Assembly (NCBI GenBank): GCA_002005505.1
Contig: KV908337.1
Coordinates: forward strand, 252,501-277,500
Reading direction: 5' to 3'
DNA length: 25,000 bases
DNA from: Botryococcus braunii
Lineage: Eukaryota > Chlorophyta > Trebouxiophyceae
Below, in pieces: positions 1 to 16,285 of this stretch. The position numbers and the translations under genes were made by a program. The notes beneath the pieces were generated by a model. That model was not told the DNA's origin. It ran no database searches and saw only the letters and a program-made list of their open reading frames with translations. Position 1 is the stretch's first letter. Each line of letters begins with the position of its first letter.

Positions 1-5967
<5,967 letters not shown>

Positions 5968-6687
5968 CCCAGGTGCAGATCACGGACACTTACATACAAA
6001 CCCCATTTTCGTAATACCGTAATACCCAGCGTTGAAGACGTACAGAATCAGTCCTGTTTTATACATTGTTCACCAAGGGAGAGGCCTGTCATTCGCGTCA
6101 TAGAATTGCTTTTGGGTCATGCATTGAGGAAGCATGTCAATAGGACTTCGGGGTGAGTGAATCGCAGGGGAGGGCCCGCAGAGGGCCGGATGGAGGCTCC
6201 GAGACTTGAGTTCAGCGACTGGTGTCGAGGACACCGCAGGACTGTGTTTTGTATCATCCGGTCCCCTAAGGGGCGACGCTAGAAACAAAACTTGACTATT
6301 GTTCTCTAAAATATACGTCCAGTATTGCAAAAATCTAGATTAGGGGTCCCTGGGGGCTGGAGTTATTCGCGAAGGCTTGTAGCCAAAGCCACCTGTGAAG
6401 GCCCGTCACCGACAAAGGTGAGCTCGGTTAACTTCAAAGGCCGAAATGAGCAGTTACAAACCTCCACCAGCTGGCGCGCACACTTTTAAGCCACCAAGAA
6501 TCATTGTACGTGTAAATAATGAAATACAGAGACGGCCCTTCCTCGCCAAAACTTTCGCTTGCGCCGCAGGCTTTGCTTTCGGTAAGGCATAACCGCATTC
6601 TGTGGTACAGCAATACATGGAATTTGATACACATTAGTCCTTTGGTACACGATTATTGTACCTGTCTGAGCCGTGTTGCGCAAGCAG
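5968..6687. other. Intergenic region between RFC1 and the Mpv17-like exons
   Basis: The RFC1 start (minus) and the Mpv17-like exons (plus) point away from each other, so promoters for both probably lie here. I see no clear TATA box and no recognisable coding exon. The short ORFs in this stretch have no family features. The first exon or exons of the Mpv17-like gene should be here but could not be identified. Confidence 0.5.
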
Positions 6688-7187
6688 GGGATGTGCTTTG
6701 CCAGACATCATGTTTTCAAGACATGCCGGTAAAGAGTTGGAGTCGAATCCAGAAAATGTTCGTCCTTGGGGCAGTTGTTGCTGCCCCTGTACAATTTGCT
6801 GGTCTTCAATGGATGGACAAGAACATCATGCCGAATGAAAGTCACAGGTGAGAAGGGAATATTGGTGCAACTTTTAGCTCGATTTTGCGACTTTACTGTA
6901 GCCTTTGCTGACATCTAGGTGCGTTAAAGGAGTAGCTTGTCTTCATCCCTTTCATAAGAACGTTGCCTGGTGTGGGACACGCGGGACTTGAATACTGGTC
7001 TGACAGTTGAACCTACAACTCCAATTATAGATTTCAATTTAAGTGTCCTGTCTGCAGTAAGAGAGCAGCCATTATAAAATTCACATTGGATAATGTCATT
7101 GGATGCACATTATGGCAAGCAGTCATGATCAGCATTGACCAAGAGTACCGGCGAGGGGCAGCAAAGCTTTTTGGCCTGGGACCATAA
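6688..7187 (+). CDS. Mpv17/PMP22-family-like membrane protein, two internal exons (partial or decayed)
   Basis: Two exons, 6688-6847 and 7058-7187, join in phase 2 (CAC AG, then T AAG) with a gtgaga donor and a ctgcag acceptor. The first encodes GDVLCQ, a linker, then MFVLGAVVAAPVQFAGLQWM followed by DKNIMP. The second encodes KRAAIIKFTLDNVIGCTLWQ and ends at TAA 7185-7187. In Mpv17/PMP22 proteins, small four-helix proteins of mitochondrial or peroxisomal membranes, the order is GD..xQ, a Gly/Pro-rich helix ending in W/Y..LD, then a K..LDQ helix; the match is by motif order only. The C-terminal half of the family (W..WP..Q..NF..VP) was not found downstream, and the first exon is unknown. Either exons are missing from my model or the gene is broken. 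The function would be a membrane channel-like role of uncertain substrate. Confidence 0.45.
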
Positions 7188-8570
7188 GGACCGAGCACAT
7201 CAGTGTGCCATGGCCAGGGGGATTGTAATCGTCGTGGTACAAGTAAGGTACACCCCAGAAGCTAGAGATCTCAACAAGTGGGGCACTTCTTTGATATTTG
7301 CTGCAAGGCTGCAGCGTGGGGAGCAGTATTGGAGGAATTTTTGGCATAGCTATGTCGACAGCCGACTGGTCTTGCAGGATGGGGTTTTTAGAGGATTTTG
7401 AGATGGAGATCACACATGTCTGATTTGTGCACAAGGAAATTGACACCATACTATGAACTTCCTCACGTGAACTTTTCTCAGATGTTCCTGGAGAGACTAT
7501 TTCATTTCCATTGTGGAATTTTAGTAATACCGCACGACTACACTTTTTTTCCTAAAGCGAAGGGCTAGAGGGCAACATGGAAGTAACAAGGAAGATAGCA
7601 AATCAGGTCTATGCACAGCAACGTCTTGTTTCGTTTTGCTGATTAGTGACTGTTATAGTGTGTAAAGATAAAATTCTCGACTTGAACATGGAACACTGTG
7701 GAGTGTGAAAGTGAACTTACAATAATTCTCGGCATGGTGTGGCATGCAGTTGTTCTCAGAAGTTGCACTAGATACATCTATCAACGATTTGCAGGCGGTT
7801 GAACGTTGCGTTGCCGTGTTTTGGTTACGCTGGCGATTGACGCAAGTAGTGAGAATAGGTGTGGAGCTGAGAAAATTTTGAAGAATAATTGTGCTTAATG
7901 TGCAGAGGAGTGACCATGGGTGCATTTGCCAAGTTTTCATTTTACTTGTCAAAAGCAATAACAGCTTGCCGCGAGCTGTTATGTCCTTCAACTGTCCTCT
8001 GCATATCAACTGTAAGCTGTGGGCATGCTTTACCTGGCAGTAGTTGGTAGCTACAAATTTGTAGCTTCATTCAGTCTCCTTGATTTTGTAGAATACGACC
8101 TTTGTGCAAACAAAACACATTTGAGCCATCTTGGATCTTAATGTATAGAGGGCTGCACCACAGGAAATAGCATACAACCGGCTTTTGACCTCGGTGCAGA
8201 TGGAACCATAAGACATTACATAGTGTCATGACAGATGTTTTAATTTAATGGGGGCTCCCCACTAAAGCGATCTGCAGGGGGTCCCATCAATGATACCATA
8301 AGGCAATTCCTGTGTGGCAATGTGCATCCGTTTCAAGCTTCTTGATGGTCTAAGAGTGTGTCTCAAGAGTTTTCAAGCGAGGCTTCGTTTTAATGAATTT
8401 ACACATACGCACGGCGGGGGTGCAAACAAGGTTATGAAACAATACGTTGGAGGGATGTTAACACCCCTATCCATCTCACGAGCAAGGCACACACACACAC
8501 ACACACGAAATGCAGTCTGCAAAGGTTAGATGGTGGAGATTTCAGTGCAGGTGAGATAGTGAGGACATAC
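7188..8570. other. Unassigned stretch downstream of the Mpv17-like exons
   Basis: No exon with a recognisable family signature was found on either strand. A short (CA)n run sits at 8488-8506. Several ORFs of 70-120 codons are present, but none shows domain motifs. If the Mpv17-like gene is intact, its last exon or exons should be here. Confidence 0.4.
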
Positions 8571-8571
8571 C

Positions 8572-8697
8572 CTTGGTCAAGAGGGCCACGTGTCAGATGC
8601 GCAACGAAGGGTACAACCCACGTCAGCTTATCGTTCACAACGGTATAGTTCAGTGTGCCGTCGTTATGTGCGCAGGGGAGGCCCTCGGGCACCAATA
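8572..8697 (-). CDS. Unassigned candidate exon, minus strand
   Basis: On the minus strand an open stretch includes NYTVVNDKLTWVVPFVAHLT and ends GPLDQG just before a strong donor (CCAAGG followed by gtatgt). Its composition looks protein-like rather than repeat-like. I do not recognise a family, and neither the acceptor nor flanking exons could be fixed. It may be a chance ORF. Confidence 0.15.
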
Positions 8698-9481
8698 GGT
8701 TACATCATGCATGAAATCCAGGTCCCTATGTTTACCCGTAGTTGGCATACCACAGTACGTGCTGTCAGGACATGTTGCTCTCAAGAGCCTCTATCAAAAG
8801 TTCGTGAATGATGCTCTGTCCAAGGCCTGTCATGCCTGATAAGGTTCTATGTTGCGTTACCTGGGCACTTCTAGAACCCTTGCTTGTTGTGACGAAGATT
8901 AGAACATAAACTTGAGTTGCAGTCAAGATCATGAGACCAAAAACTTCACAAAGTGAACGGCAGAAGGGAACCGAGTTTGGTCTACAACACATGCCCCCAG
9001 CATGGCGGTAGAATTGAAAACAGTTGATATCTGACCTCTTTACAAACGCCACAAAATGAAGCCTCCCCAAGAGCATGCGGGTATCAGCCAAGTATCATTT
9101 GTGCTGAGCAGTAATTGACTGAAGACGGGGTATTGGAAAAGTAACTAGTTGTTAAATTGACCTTGGAACAGAACAACGGCCTTAGATCTGACCGTATAAG
9201 GATCGCACCAGCTCCTTTCCTCCTACAAGACCATCAAGCAATGGAAAGGACAAATACAATTTAGGACAAGGAATGCAACATTATGAGGCATTTACCACTT
9301 CTCAAGCTAGATGTTTTGGGAAGTAAGTCCAAGGGGCCAGCAGCATGCCTGCACCAAGGCAGGTTCCGGGTCGGCGCGACCCTGGAGGGGACGGCGGCTT
9401 TCAGATAAAAATCCTGTCTGGAAAGGGGTGGGCGTACTTATATCCATTGTGAAGTGGTGCATCCTTTGGTATGGAACGTGG

Positions 9482-9496
9482 CCCACGTCACGTGGG
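9482..9496. promoter_or_regulatory. G-box-containing imperfect palindrome upstream of RPL10
   Basis: CCCACGTCACGTGGG contains CACGTG (9489-9494), the core bound by plant bZIP/bHLH factors, about 270 bp upstream of the L10 start codon. A second CACGTG occurs near 9619. A regulatory role is inferred from position and motif only. Confidence 0.3.
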
Positions 9497-9763
9497 TGGT
9501 GTGATCTGATGTGATGTGATCTGGTGCGAGTCTCATCATGTGCAAAGTGTGTATGGTACCGGACTCCGGTAACTGGAATCCGGTAGCCGGGGTCCTTCAA
9601 CCGGACCCTATACCGGGCCCACGTGGACCCAGACGGGAAACCGTAATGATTAATTAGTAATCCTATTACCCCATGCCCTGCCAGTCGCGGGCTCGTGAAG
9701 GGAGAAGCCGCCACCAACCAAATTGCACATTCTTTTTAAAGAACACAGAGGGAGCCCGCAAAA

Positions 9764-10967
9764 ATGGGGCGAAGTAAGTAGCTATGGCCTTGCAATTTTG
9801 TTCAACTTTAAGCGAGCTGAAGTATCTTCCTGCTGTCATCTGCTGGGTCGATCGAGTTTTGCGCTTTCTGTCCTAAATTCTTTGTGATGTGCAGGACCGA
9901 ATCGCTGCTATCGGCAGATTAAAAACAAGCCCTATCCTAAATCCCGGTTTTGCCGTGGTGTCCCTGACCCCAAGATTCGGATCTTCGATGTTGGGCACAA
10001 GAAGGCTCCCGTTGATACATATCCCTTCTGCGTGCATCTGGCCAGGTGCGTCACGCTTTTTGTGGCTGAGGAGGTAAGTGCTTGAACTGCAGTGGTCGTG
10101 AATGGGACGGCGACCTTGGTCGCGAAGGAGCTGCTGTTTTTGAGGCTTTGAGCCTTGGGGTACCGTTTGTTACAGAATGTATTCACACATTTTACAGACT
10201 GCTACAGTGTGTTGCTCTGATTGTGGTAACTGCAGCATGCCATCTATGTTTATCATGTTTTGTGTATTGGCTTCTTCCCTGTTCCTCCTCTTGCTTGTCC
10301 CTTATGAGCAAACTGACAGACTTCACATTGGTTGTGATAAGCATGGCTTTACTTTCTTGCAAGAGATGAAAGTGGAAATACAAAGGTGTCTTGGGGTTTG
10401 GGAACATGACGTGTGCAGTGTAGTTGAATGGTCCATGTTGACTCGAAGTAGGGATACCTACTTGCAAGTCGGAATACCTAGTGAAAGACCAGACTATGTC
10501 GCTGCACCTGACATTGGACGGGTGCGTTCCAGCTGGGAGAAGGAGCAGGTCAGCAGTGAGTGCCTAGAGGCAGCGCGTATTGCTGCCAACAAGTACATGG
10601 TCAAGTTTGCTGGAAAGGACTCATTCCACCTGCGCGTACGAGTTCACCCGTTCCATGTGCTGCGCATCAACAAGATGCTTTCTTGCGCCGGTGCTGACAG
10701 GCTTCAGACCGGCATGCGTGGAGCTTTTGGCAAGCCACAAGGCACATGTGCTCGTGTGGACATTGGTCAGATCTTGCTGTCTATTCGGTGCAAGGATAAC
10801 CACGCTACTATTGTACGCTCACACCCCCATATGCTCACACCCCCCCCCCCGCGGGGCTTTGTATGCACTGCGGATATGTGTTTCGCCCCCGCGCGCGCGC
10901 GTGTGTGTGTGTGTGTGTGTGTGGTGTGTGTGCGTGTGTGTGTCTGTGTGCACGCATGTGCTTGTGA

Positions 10968-11060
<93 letters not shown>

Positions 11061-12702
11061 CCTCCCTCCCTCTCTTCTCTCTCTCCCCTCTCTCCCCCCC
11101 CCTCCCTCCCCCTCTCTCGCTCTCTCTCTCCCTCCCTCCCTCCGCCCTCTCTCCCACCCCTCCCTCTGCTGGTCTCTCCCATTCCCTCCCTTGTCCCCCC
11201 ACCCCCAAAAAAAAGCACACCTCATCCATGGCAGGTCTTCTATATTGAGGTGTGCGAATTCTTCCCTGCGTTTGGCATAGAGTTGTTACCTGAAGAGGAC
11301 CGGGCACTTCTCAGTCATGAAATGTACTCGGCTCCCCCAACCCGTGGGGAGAATGTTGGTTTGTTCTTCTGTGCAGTGGTGTACTTCAACCGTTTGGAAG
11401 GAGGGCTTGGAGGTTGTTCATGAGAAGCTGACCAAAAGCAATGGTGTGCAGGCTCAGGAGGCACTGCGTCGTGCCAAGTTCAAGTTTGCTGGTCGCCAGA
11501 AGATTGTCGTGAGCCGCAACTGGTACGGTTTTCACAAGTGGCGCCTTTCCAGTCTGCCCATCTACTCCTCACTTTGGGGGGGGGGGGAGGAGAGAGAGAG
11601 AGTGAGAGAGAGAGACACAGAGAGGGGGGGGGGGCGGTGAGAGGGGTTGGCATGGGTCAAGTCGCAGGTGGAGGTGCTAATGTGGATGAAGTGAATTTCA
11701 TCTCAGCAGGATACTGCATTCATTGCAGGGAAGTGGTTGTCGTTGTCTCCTGTGCTGTGAGTTGGGAACGGCGGATGCATTCTTACAAGGGACGGTGTCC
11801 TAGGTTATAGCAACATGCTGAAGTTGCACGTCACGTGCCTTGTGTATATTGCAGCATCTTGGTTTTTTGACTCTTGTTGTCTTGTTGTTAAGAACATTGC
11901 ATGTTGTGTAGTTCTATGTGTGATGGCTAGTTTGATTTTTTTTTCCTTGAAGAGCTCAACTTATGTTCATATGCACGCCTTCTTGAGTACTGCCAAGGCT
12001 GAATCATGTGTGCAAAATAGTAGCACATGTTAAGAAGGGCATTATCATATCACAGGTTACGAAAAGAATACTACGTGGAGGATATGTGGAGGTCACACCG
12101 TCCGACTTGGCTAATAGCATCTTTTCTTGTTGGTCTTCTCCTGCTGCTCCTCTGGCTCCTGGTATTTATGAAGAAGTATTGTTTATCTCCTTTTTACATT
12201 TGTGTCCTCGTACTGGGGAATATCTCACAGTTTCTTAGGGGGTGGCCCTCTTTGCACTGAAAGGTTTTCATACAGATTGTCCACTAAATTAGTTGCAGGA
12301 AGGGCGTCTCTGCAGACTCCTGCCTTCGTGTCACATTACGTCGGTGGGTGCTACCCCCATCTGGGTGGAATGAACTGTTGCACCACCATCTGGATGGGAA
12401 TTCTCCAGTGATTTTGGATGTTGCACTCTGTGATATCGGACTTTGTGATAAAGATTGTGCAGCTTGTTTATGACTGATTGCCTAGCTTGGCACCTGACAC
12501 GTGGATGATGTGCTTCAGGGGCTTTACCAAGATGACCCGCGATGACTTCCAAGCATGGAAGAAGGAAGGCCGCCTCTTGAATGACGGTGTCACGGTGAAG
12601 CTGCTGGGTTGCCACGGGTTGTTGTCCAAACGCAAGCCAGGCCAGATTTTCGAGACTCCGGCCCGTGAGTGCCGGGTGCCTCTACACCACCACCACCACT
12701 GA
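9764..12702 (+). CDS. RPL10: Cytosolic 60S ribosomal protein L10 (uL16), complete, five exons
   Basis: uL16 sits near the peptidyl-transferase centre and the central protuberance and is one of the last proteins added to the 60S subunit. Exons: 9764-9773, 9895-10045, 10533-10812, 11452-11522, 12519-12702. They sum to 696 nt and encode 231 residues. Phases agree at each junction; the first exon is ten nt (MGR plus one base). Conserved blocks are clear: [30 protein letters not shown], then [70 protein letters not shown] and [10 protein letters not shown]. The sequence is closest in style to green algal and plant L10. The protein is somewhat longer than the usual 213-221 residues because of a C-terminal tail that ends in five His codons before TGA. 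Introns are 121, 487, 639 and 996 nt; intron 3 carries GT and CT arrays. A TGTAA motif, the chlorophyte poly(A) signal, lies at 12892-12896, about 190 nt past the stop. Confidence 0.97.
10888..10960. repeat. (CG)n/(GT)n alternating purine-pyrimidine tract in RPL10 intron 3
   Basis: A run of CG dinucleotides leads into GT dinucleotides with a few interruptions, ending near a CACGCATGTG segment. It lies inside L10 intron 3 and directly precedes the CT array. Confidence 0.93.
10971..11195. repeat. (TC)n array and C/T-rich tract in RPL10 intron 3
   Basis: Pure TC repeats run from 10971 to 11056, then continue as CCCT, TCTC and poly-C blocks to about 11195. All of it is inside intron 3 (10813-11451), on the sense strand of L10. 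The long Ser-Leu frames across it are not real proteins. Confidence 0.97.
11523..12518 (+). other. RPL10 intron 4 with purine/G-rich tract
   Basis: The intron starts at gtacgg and ends at cttcag. Near its 5' end (11574-11640) is a G-run, GA repeats and a second G-run, again purine-rich on the sense strand. The rest holds only short ORFs with no recognisable domain; I see no nested gene. Confidence 0.7.
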
Positions 12703-13828
12703 GTGCTCTGAAATGTCAGTGCATGACCTCGGCACTTAGGGCTCTGAAGTGTCAGTGCAGGAACTTGGCTCCCTTCGAACCAGGCCACAATACCGTAGAC
12801 CCCGTTTCGGGCTGAGTCATTGGGTTAGATATCAACATCCTACCCCATACGAGGCGCCGGTTGTCATGGTTTGGGCACCTGGGTCCAGAGGTGTAAATGT
12901 TCGTGGGTGTCGTAATGCATGAGTAGATTCATCAAACATGCATCCTGTGTTTGGGCTGCTGCAGTTCCTCCTCGCAAGGTAGTACGGGCTCCTCATGCAG
13001 GACTTAGGTCAGCAGGTGCCACTCATGGGTTGGTCGGTGTTGATTCTAGGGTTGTCTGGGGCCTTTGCAGAAGACTTCACACCGCCTTGATGGGTCTGCT
13101 GTGCAGCAGGGTTGCAATGTAATGGCTTGTACTTCAAGGGGCTGGTCTTGTTCCCCACTGTATCGTACTTCAAATTCCTCTTCTGAGATTGCGTTTGGCA
13201 ATACGAGATCGATTTAGAAGTTTTAAACCACCGGTTGGTAGATGCCGTCTGATACATGCTAAACCCCGGTTGATAAATGCCTTACTCCAAAATTGTGCAA
13301 CAACTGCTGGAAAATGACAGTATGACAATGTCAAGATGCAGCACATATTTCTTCCCTTCTTCTCTTCTTTTTCTTCTTCTTGGGGGGGGGGGGGGCGACA
13401 GAGGGCTGGGAAGAGAGAAGGCGGGGGGGGGGGGTGATTGCAAGAGAGTGTGTGTGTTGGGGGAGGGCATGATTTACTGAGGGGTGAGGGGCGGAGAAGG
13501 GGGGGGGGGGAGAGGGGGATGCACTCATTGCAGTGAGTGGGCAGTGGGGGTCCAGTACTGGTCTTGCAACAAAGATCTGTCCGGGGCCTGCATATGATTA
13601 GAATTCTTCATCGCACCAATAGGTCCATAGAGGTCTACTGTCATAGAGAGGCTGCAACAGCGGTTGGAGTTGGTTTCCAGCACAATGGGAACCATGGCAT
13701 TGCCATATGGTTAAATGCCCTCTAGAACCCTTTATCCTGTACCAGAACCAGCAGACCAGGCAAACGTGCGAGGGGCAGCTACGTGCAAGTCTGCAGGCAT
13801 TGTGACAGTGCTAATCACACTGAAAAAT
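12703..13828. other. Region downstream of RPL10, with poly-G tracts
   Basis: The L10 3' UTR should occupy the first part. Between 13382 and 13512 there are three long G-runs (roughly 11 to 14 Gs each) spaced by purine-rich sequence, able in principle to form G-quadruplexes on the plus strand. No coding exon was recognised. Confidence 0.6.
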
Positions 13829-13890
13829 GATGAGTTACTCGCACCGGGCAGTCACATAATTATGTGACTGCCTGGTGCGAGTCACTCATC
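13829..13890. repeat. 62-bp near-perfect inverted repeat without spacer
   Basis: The left arm 13829-13859 (starts GATGAGTTACTCGCACC) is the reverse complement of 13860-13890 (ends GGTGCGAGTCACTCATC) with two mismatches in 31 positions. The arms meet at AATT with no loop. As RNA it would fold into a long hairpin; as DNA it could extrude a cruciform. Confidence 0.95.
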
Positions 13891-14670
13891 ACAGCTAATG
13901 CTTATATGAGCCTTGCTGTTGATCGCCTTCCGTATGGATACTGCTTTGAACTCTATGGGGAACAAGTTGTAGACTCCCAAAACATTGAAATGTGCACCGA
14001 GGAGGAACCTGTGAACTGAACTTCAAGGCTTCCAAGCACTCTTAAGTCGGGAGGGGAACGAGGACGCAGCGCTTGAAAGGGGTGTCAGGGGCTTCTCAAG
14101 TGCATACAGATGCTGCTTATGAAAGGTACGCCGAACAATTGAATGGGAGAGCGCCCGCAAGGGAACCCAACACGGCAAAGAATCAAGTGCAACATCAGAG
14201 ATTGGCACTTTGGGCATTAACCAGCAGCATTTACGTGTGCATGTCAAGACAACATCCTAATAGGTGTGTAAGCTGCAATCGATACCAAGAACGACAAAAA
14301 TGTGCGACGCAAAAAGAGATGGCAACAACAGAACGCTTTTGTGAATCTAACGAACTGAAAAGAAAAGGATGGGCGTGCTCGTGGGGTGCCTAACGCCCTA
14401 TCGAAGTAGTGCCAAAAAGTTACCGCAAATGTATATCAATTGGGGACGGAAAATGAATATAAAACAGCAAAATGCCAATAAAGGGGGAAAGCTGTAGCGA
14501 AGAGATAGAAGCAGCCGAGCCTGTACTCAGCAAGAATGTCCAAGAGCAGGGAACCGATGTAATTTTGCAGAACAGCGGAACCATGAAAGGAAGGGCCAGG
14601 TCAGGGGTAAGGGGCCTGACTGCCTGTTTCTTTAATCGGTTGTATCCAGTCACACACCCATGTTGTCAAC

Positions 14671-14672
<2 letters not shown>
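13891..14672. other. Unassigned region with small ORFs
   Basis: Two plus-strand ORFs (14073-14393, and the 5' part of 14472-14909) have ordinary amino-acid composition but no recognisable motif; the second runs into the GT array. No splice-supported gene model could be built. Confidence 0.4.
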
Positions 14673-14729
<57 letters not shown>

Positions 14730-14757
14730 GGGGGGGTGGGTGTGTGTGTTTGTGTGC

Positions 14758-14804
<47 letters not shown>
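14673..14804. repeat. Compound (GT)n / poly-G microsatellite
   Basis: Two pure GT runs (about 14673-14727 and 14762-14788) are each followed by a poly-G run, the second about 17 Gs long. The Cys-Val and Thr-His polypeptides read across it are artefacts. Confidence 0.97.
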
Positions 14805-15905
14805 CGGGGTGGCTGGCTGGCTGATGCAGTGTATACATTCTTTGCTACACTCGTACTAGAATGTCAGCTCGTTGAGCTGGGTGTGCATGTCAGCGGGAAG
14901 GGAAAATAACTTTCGTCGATGGTGAGGTGCAGGTAGTCTGATCTGTACCGCCTCACTTCTTCACCCACACTTTTTTCTGTTCCTAGGACTCCTAGGCTAG
15001 CAGGCCTGTTCATAGGCGATCGCCAGCGACTCGGATTGATTTCCCCTGTCCCTACCTTGTCAGGGACGCATCACGTCATACGTGCTTAGCGGGTAGGCCT
15101 ACCTGCGCGGTTTTTCCTAGGAAACACCCACTGTCACGTAACAGAAGTTCTGGCACATGACATGGTCAGAACCCCTGACCATGATATGATGAATAAGTGC
15201 CCTGAGCACGAGATGGTAGACAGCCAAGGTTGTTCACTTTTTGCTTTTTTCCAAATGTCTTCCAAATGCGTCTAATCAGTTCCCACAAGGGGTCAGCCTC
15301 CACTGTGGACGACGTGAGCCCAGAGTTGGAGCAGGCAGACCAGAGGTAACACAGAATTCTGGACGGAGCTACGTCGATAAAACACCCAAAGGTGCCGATA
15401 CGGTTGGGCGAGTCTCTTGAGATAAATGACATACACTAATGTTTTGCACTCAATTTAGACCGTTGTCGACTTTACCTTACGATCTAGACTGCCGTACCAG
15501 CTGGTCAGCTGCGACTCCAGGGTTATGGCCCAGGCACGCACATGGTGTTAGCTATAGCAATTGGTGTGTTACATTATGCGCCATAAGCTGACCAAAAGTC
15601 TGCCCATACCGAAATACGGGTGCGTAGAATGATGCATAGTCCGAACCTAAGATTAGCATAAGTCTGACCTGATGATGCTTAGACTGTGCAAATATACGCC
15701 CGGCATAAGCCCGTCAACTGCCATGGACCCAACTATCCATCTTTCTTTAACCATTTGGAGTATTCGACTAACGGACACAAGTATTAGATCTGTCGGTCCT
15801 GGTGCAATTTTGGCTGGAGCTTGCTCCAAAATCGCATGAAAGCTGTGAAAGAGCGCCAATATTAGCGCGCGCATTGATGCATCCTTGACCCCTGAAAAGG
15901 TCAGC
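14805..15905. other. Unassigned region
   Basis: No secure gene. Minus-strand ORFs at 15166-15432 and 15653-15907 have protein-like composition without any family signature I recognise. They may be decayed coding or transposon-derived sequence. A small inverted repeat (ATTTTGG...CCAAAAT with inner GGAGC/GCTCC) lies around 15807-15833. Confidence 0.35.
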
Positions 15906-15919
15906 AAACTTTTACTCTC

Positions 15920-16285
15920 ATGCGAACTAGAATGCCTGCCAAATTACAAGGAAATCAAATCGTTATTGCGATTAACGAATATATGTGCCGGCTGGATCCA
16001 ACACATCGTGCCGTTAATGAGGAAAACCCGAAAAACATAATCTCAGGCATTGAAAGCTTTTATAGAAGGTTTAAAGCACCCAAAGGACGATTTCTTACTC
16101 TCATGCGAACTAGAATGCCTGCCAAATCACAAGGAAATCAAATCATTATTGCGATTAATGAATATCTGCGCCGGCTGGAACAACACATCGTGGCGTTAAT
16201 GAGAAAAAACCCGACAAACATAAGCTCAGGCATTGACAGCTACCATAGAAGGTTTAAAGCACGCAAAGGACGGATGGACCCCGTG
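15920..16285 (+). repeat. 183-bp tandem direct duplication, two copies
   Basis: Copies 15920-16102 and 16103-16285 each begin ATGCGAACTAGAATGCCTGC. By hand alignment they are about 90 percent identical over roughly the first 165 bp. Both lie in one open frame, 15920-16462 (180 codons), so the predicted peptide contains a repeat of about 61 residues with MRTRMPAK, GNQIxIAINEY and RRFKAxKGR in each copy. No family was recognised. The frame is closed by TGA just upstream of copy 1. Confidence 0.9.

Noticed and set aside
9307..9717. 136-codon minus-strand ORF
   Set aside because: No domain, lies in the L10 upstream region, and its composition follows local CCGG-rich sequence.
10177..11280. 367-codon plus-strand ORF, the longest in the window
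   Set aside because: It contains real L10 exon 3 but is otherwise intron 2 and the intron 3 CT/GT repeats read through; the conserved L10 protein needs splicing at 10812.
14677..14859. Cys-Val and Thr-His repeat polypeptides (also at 21526, 22310, 23202, 24401 and elsewhere)
   Set aside because: Mechanical translations of GT/CA microsatellites.
15166..15432. Minus-strand ORF with a DPLWELIRRIWKTF segment, considered as a transposase fragment
   Set aside because: No DDE/RNase H signature, zinc finger or terminal repeats could be seen.
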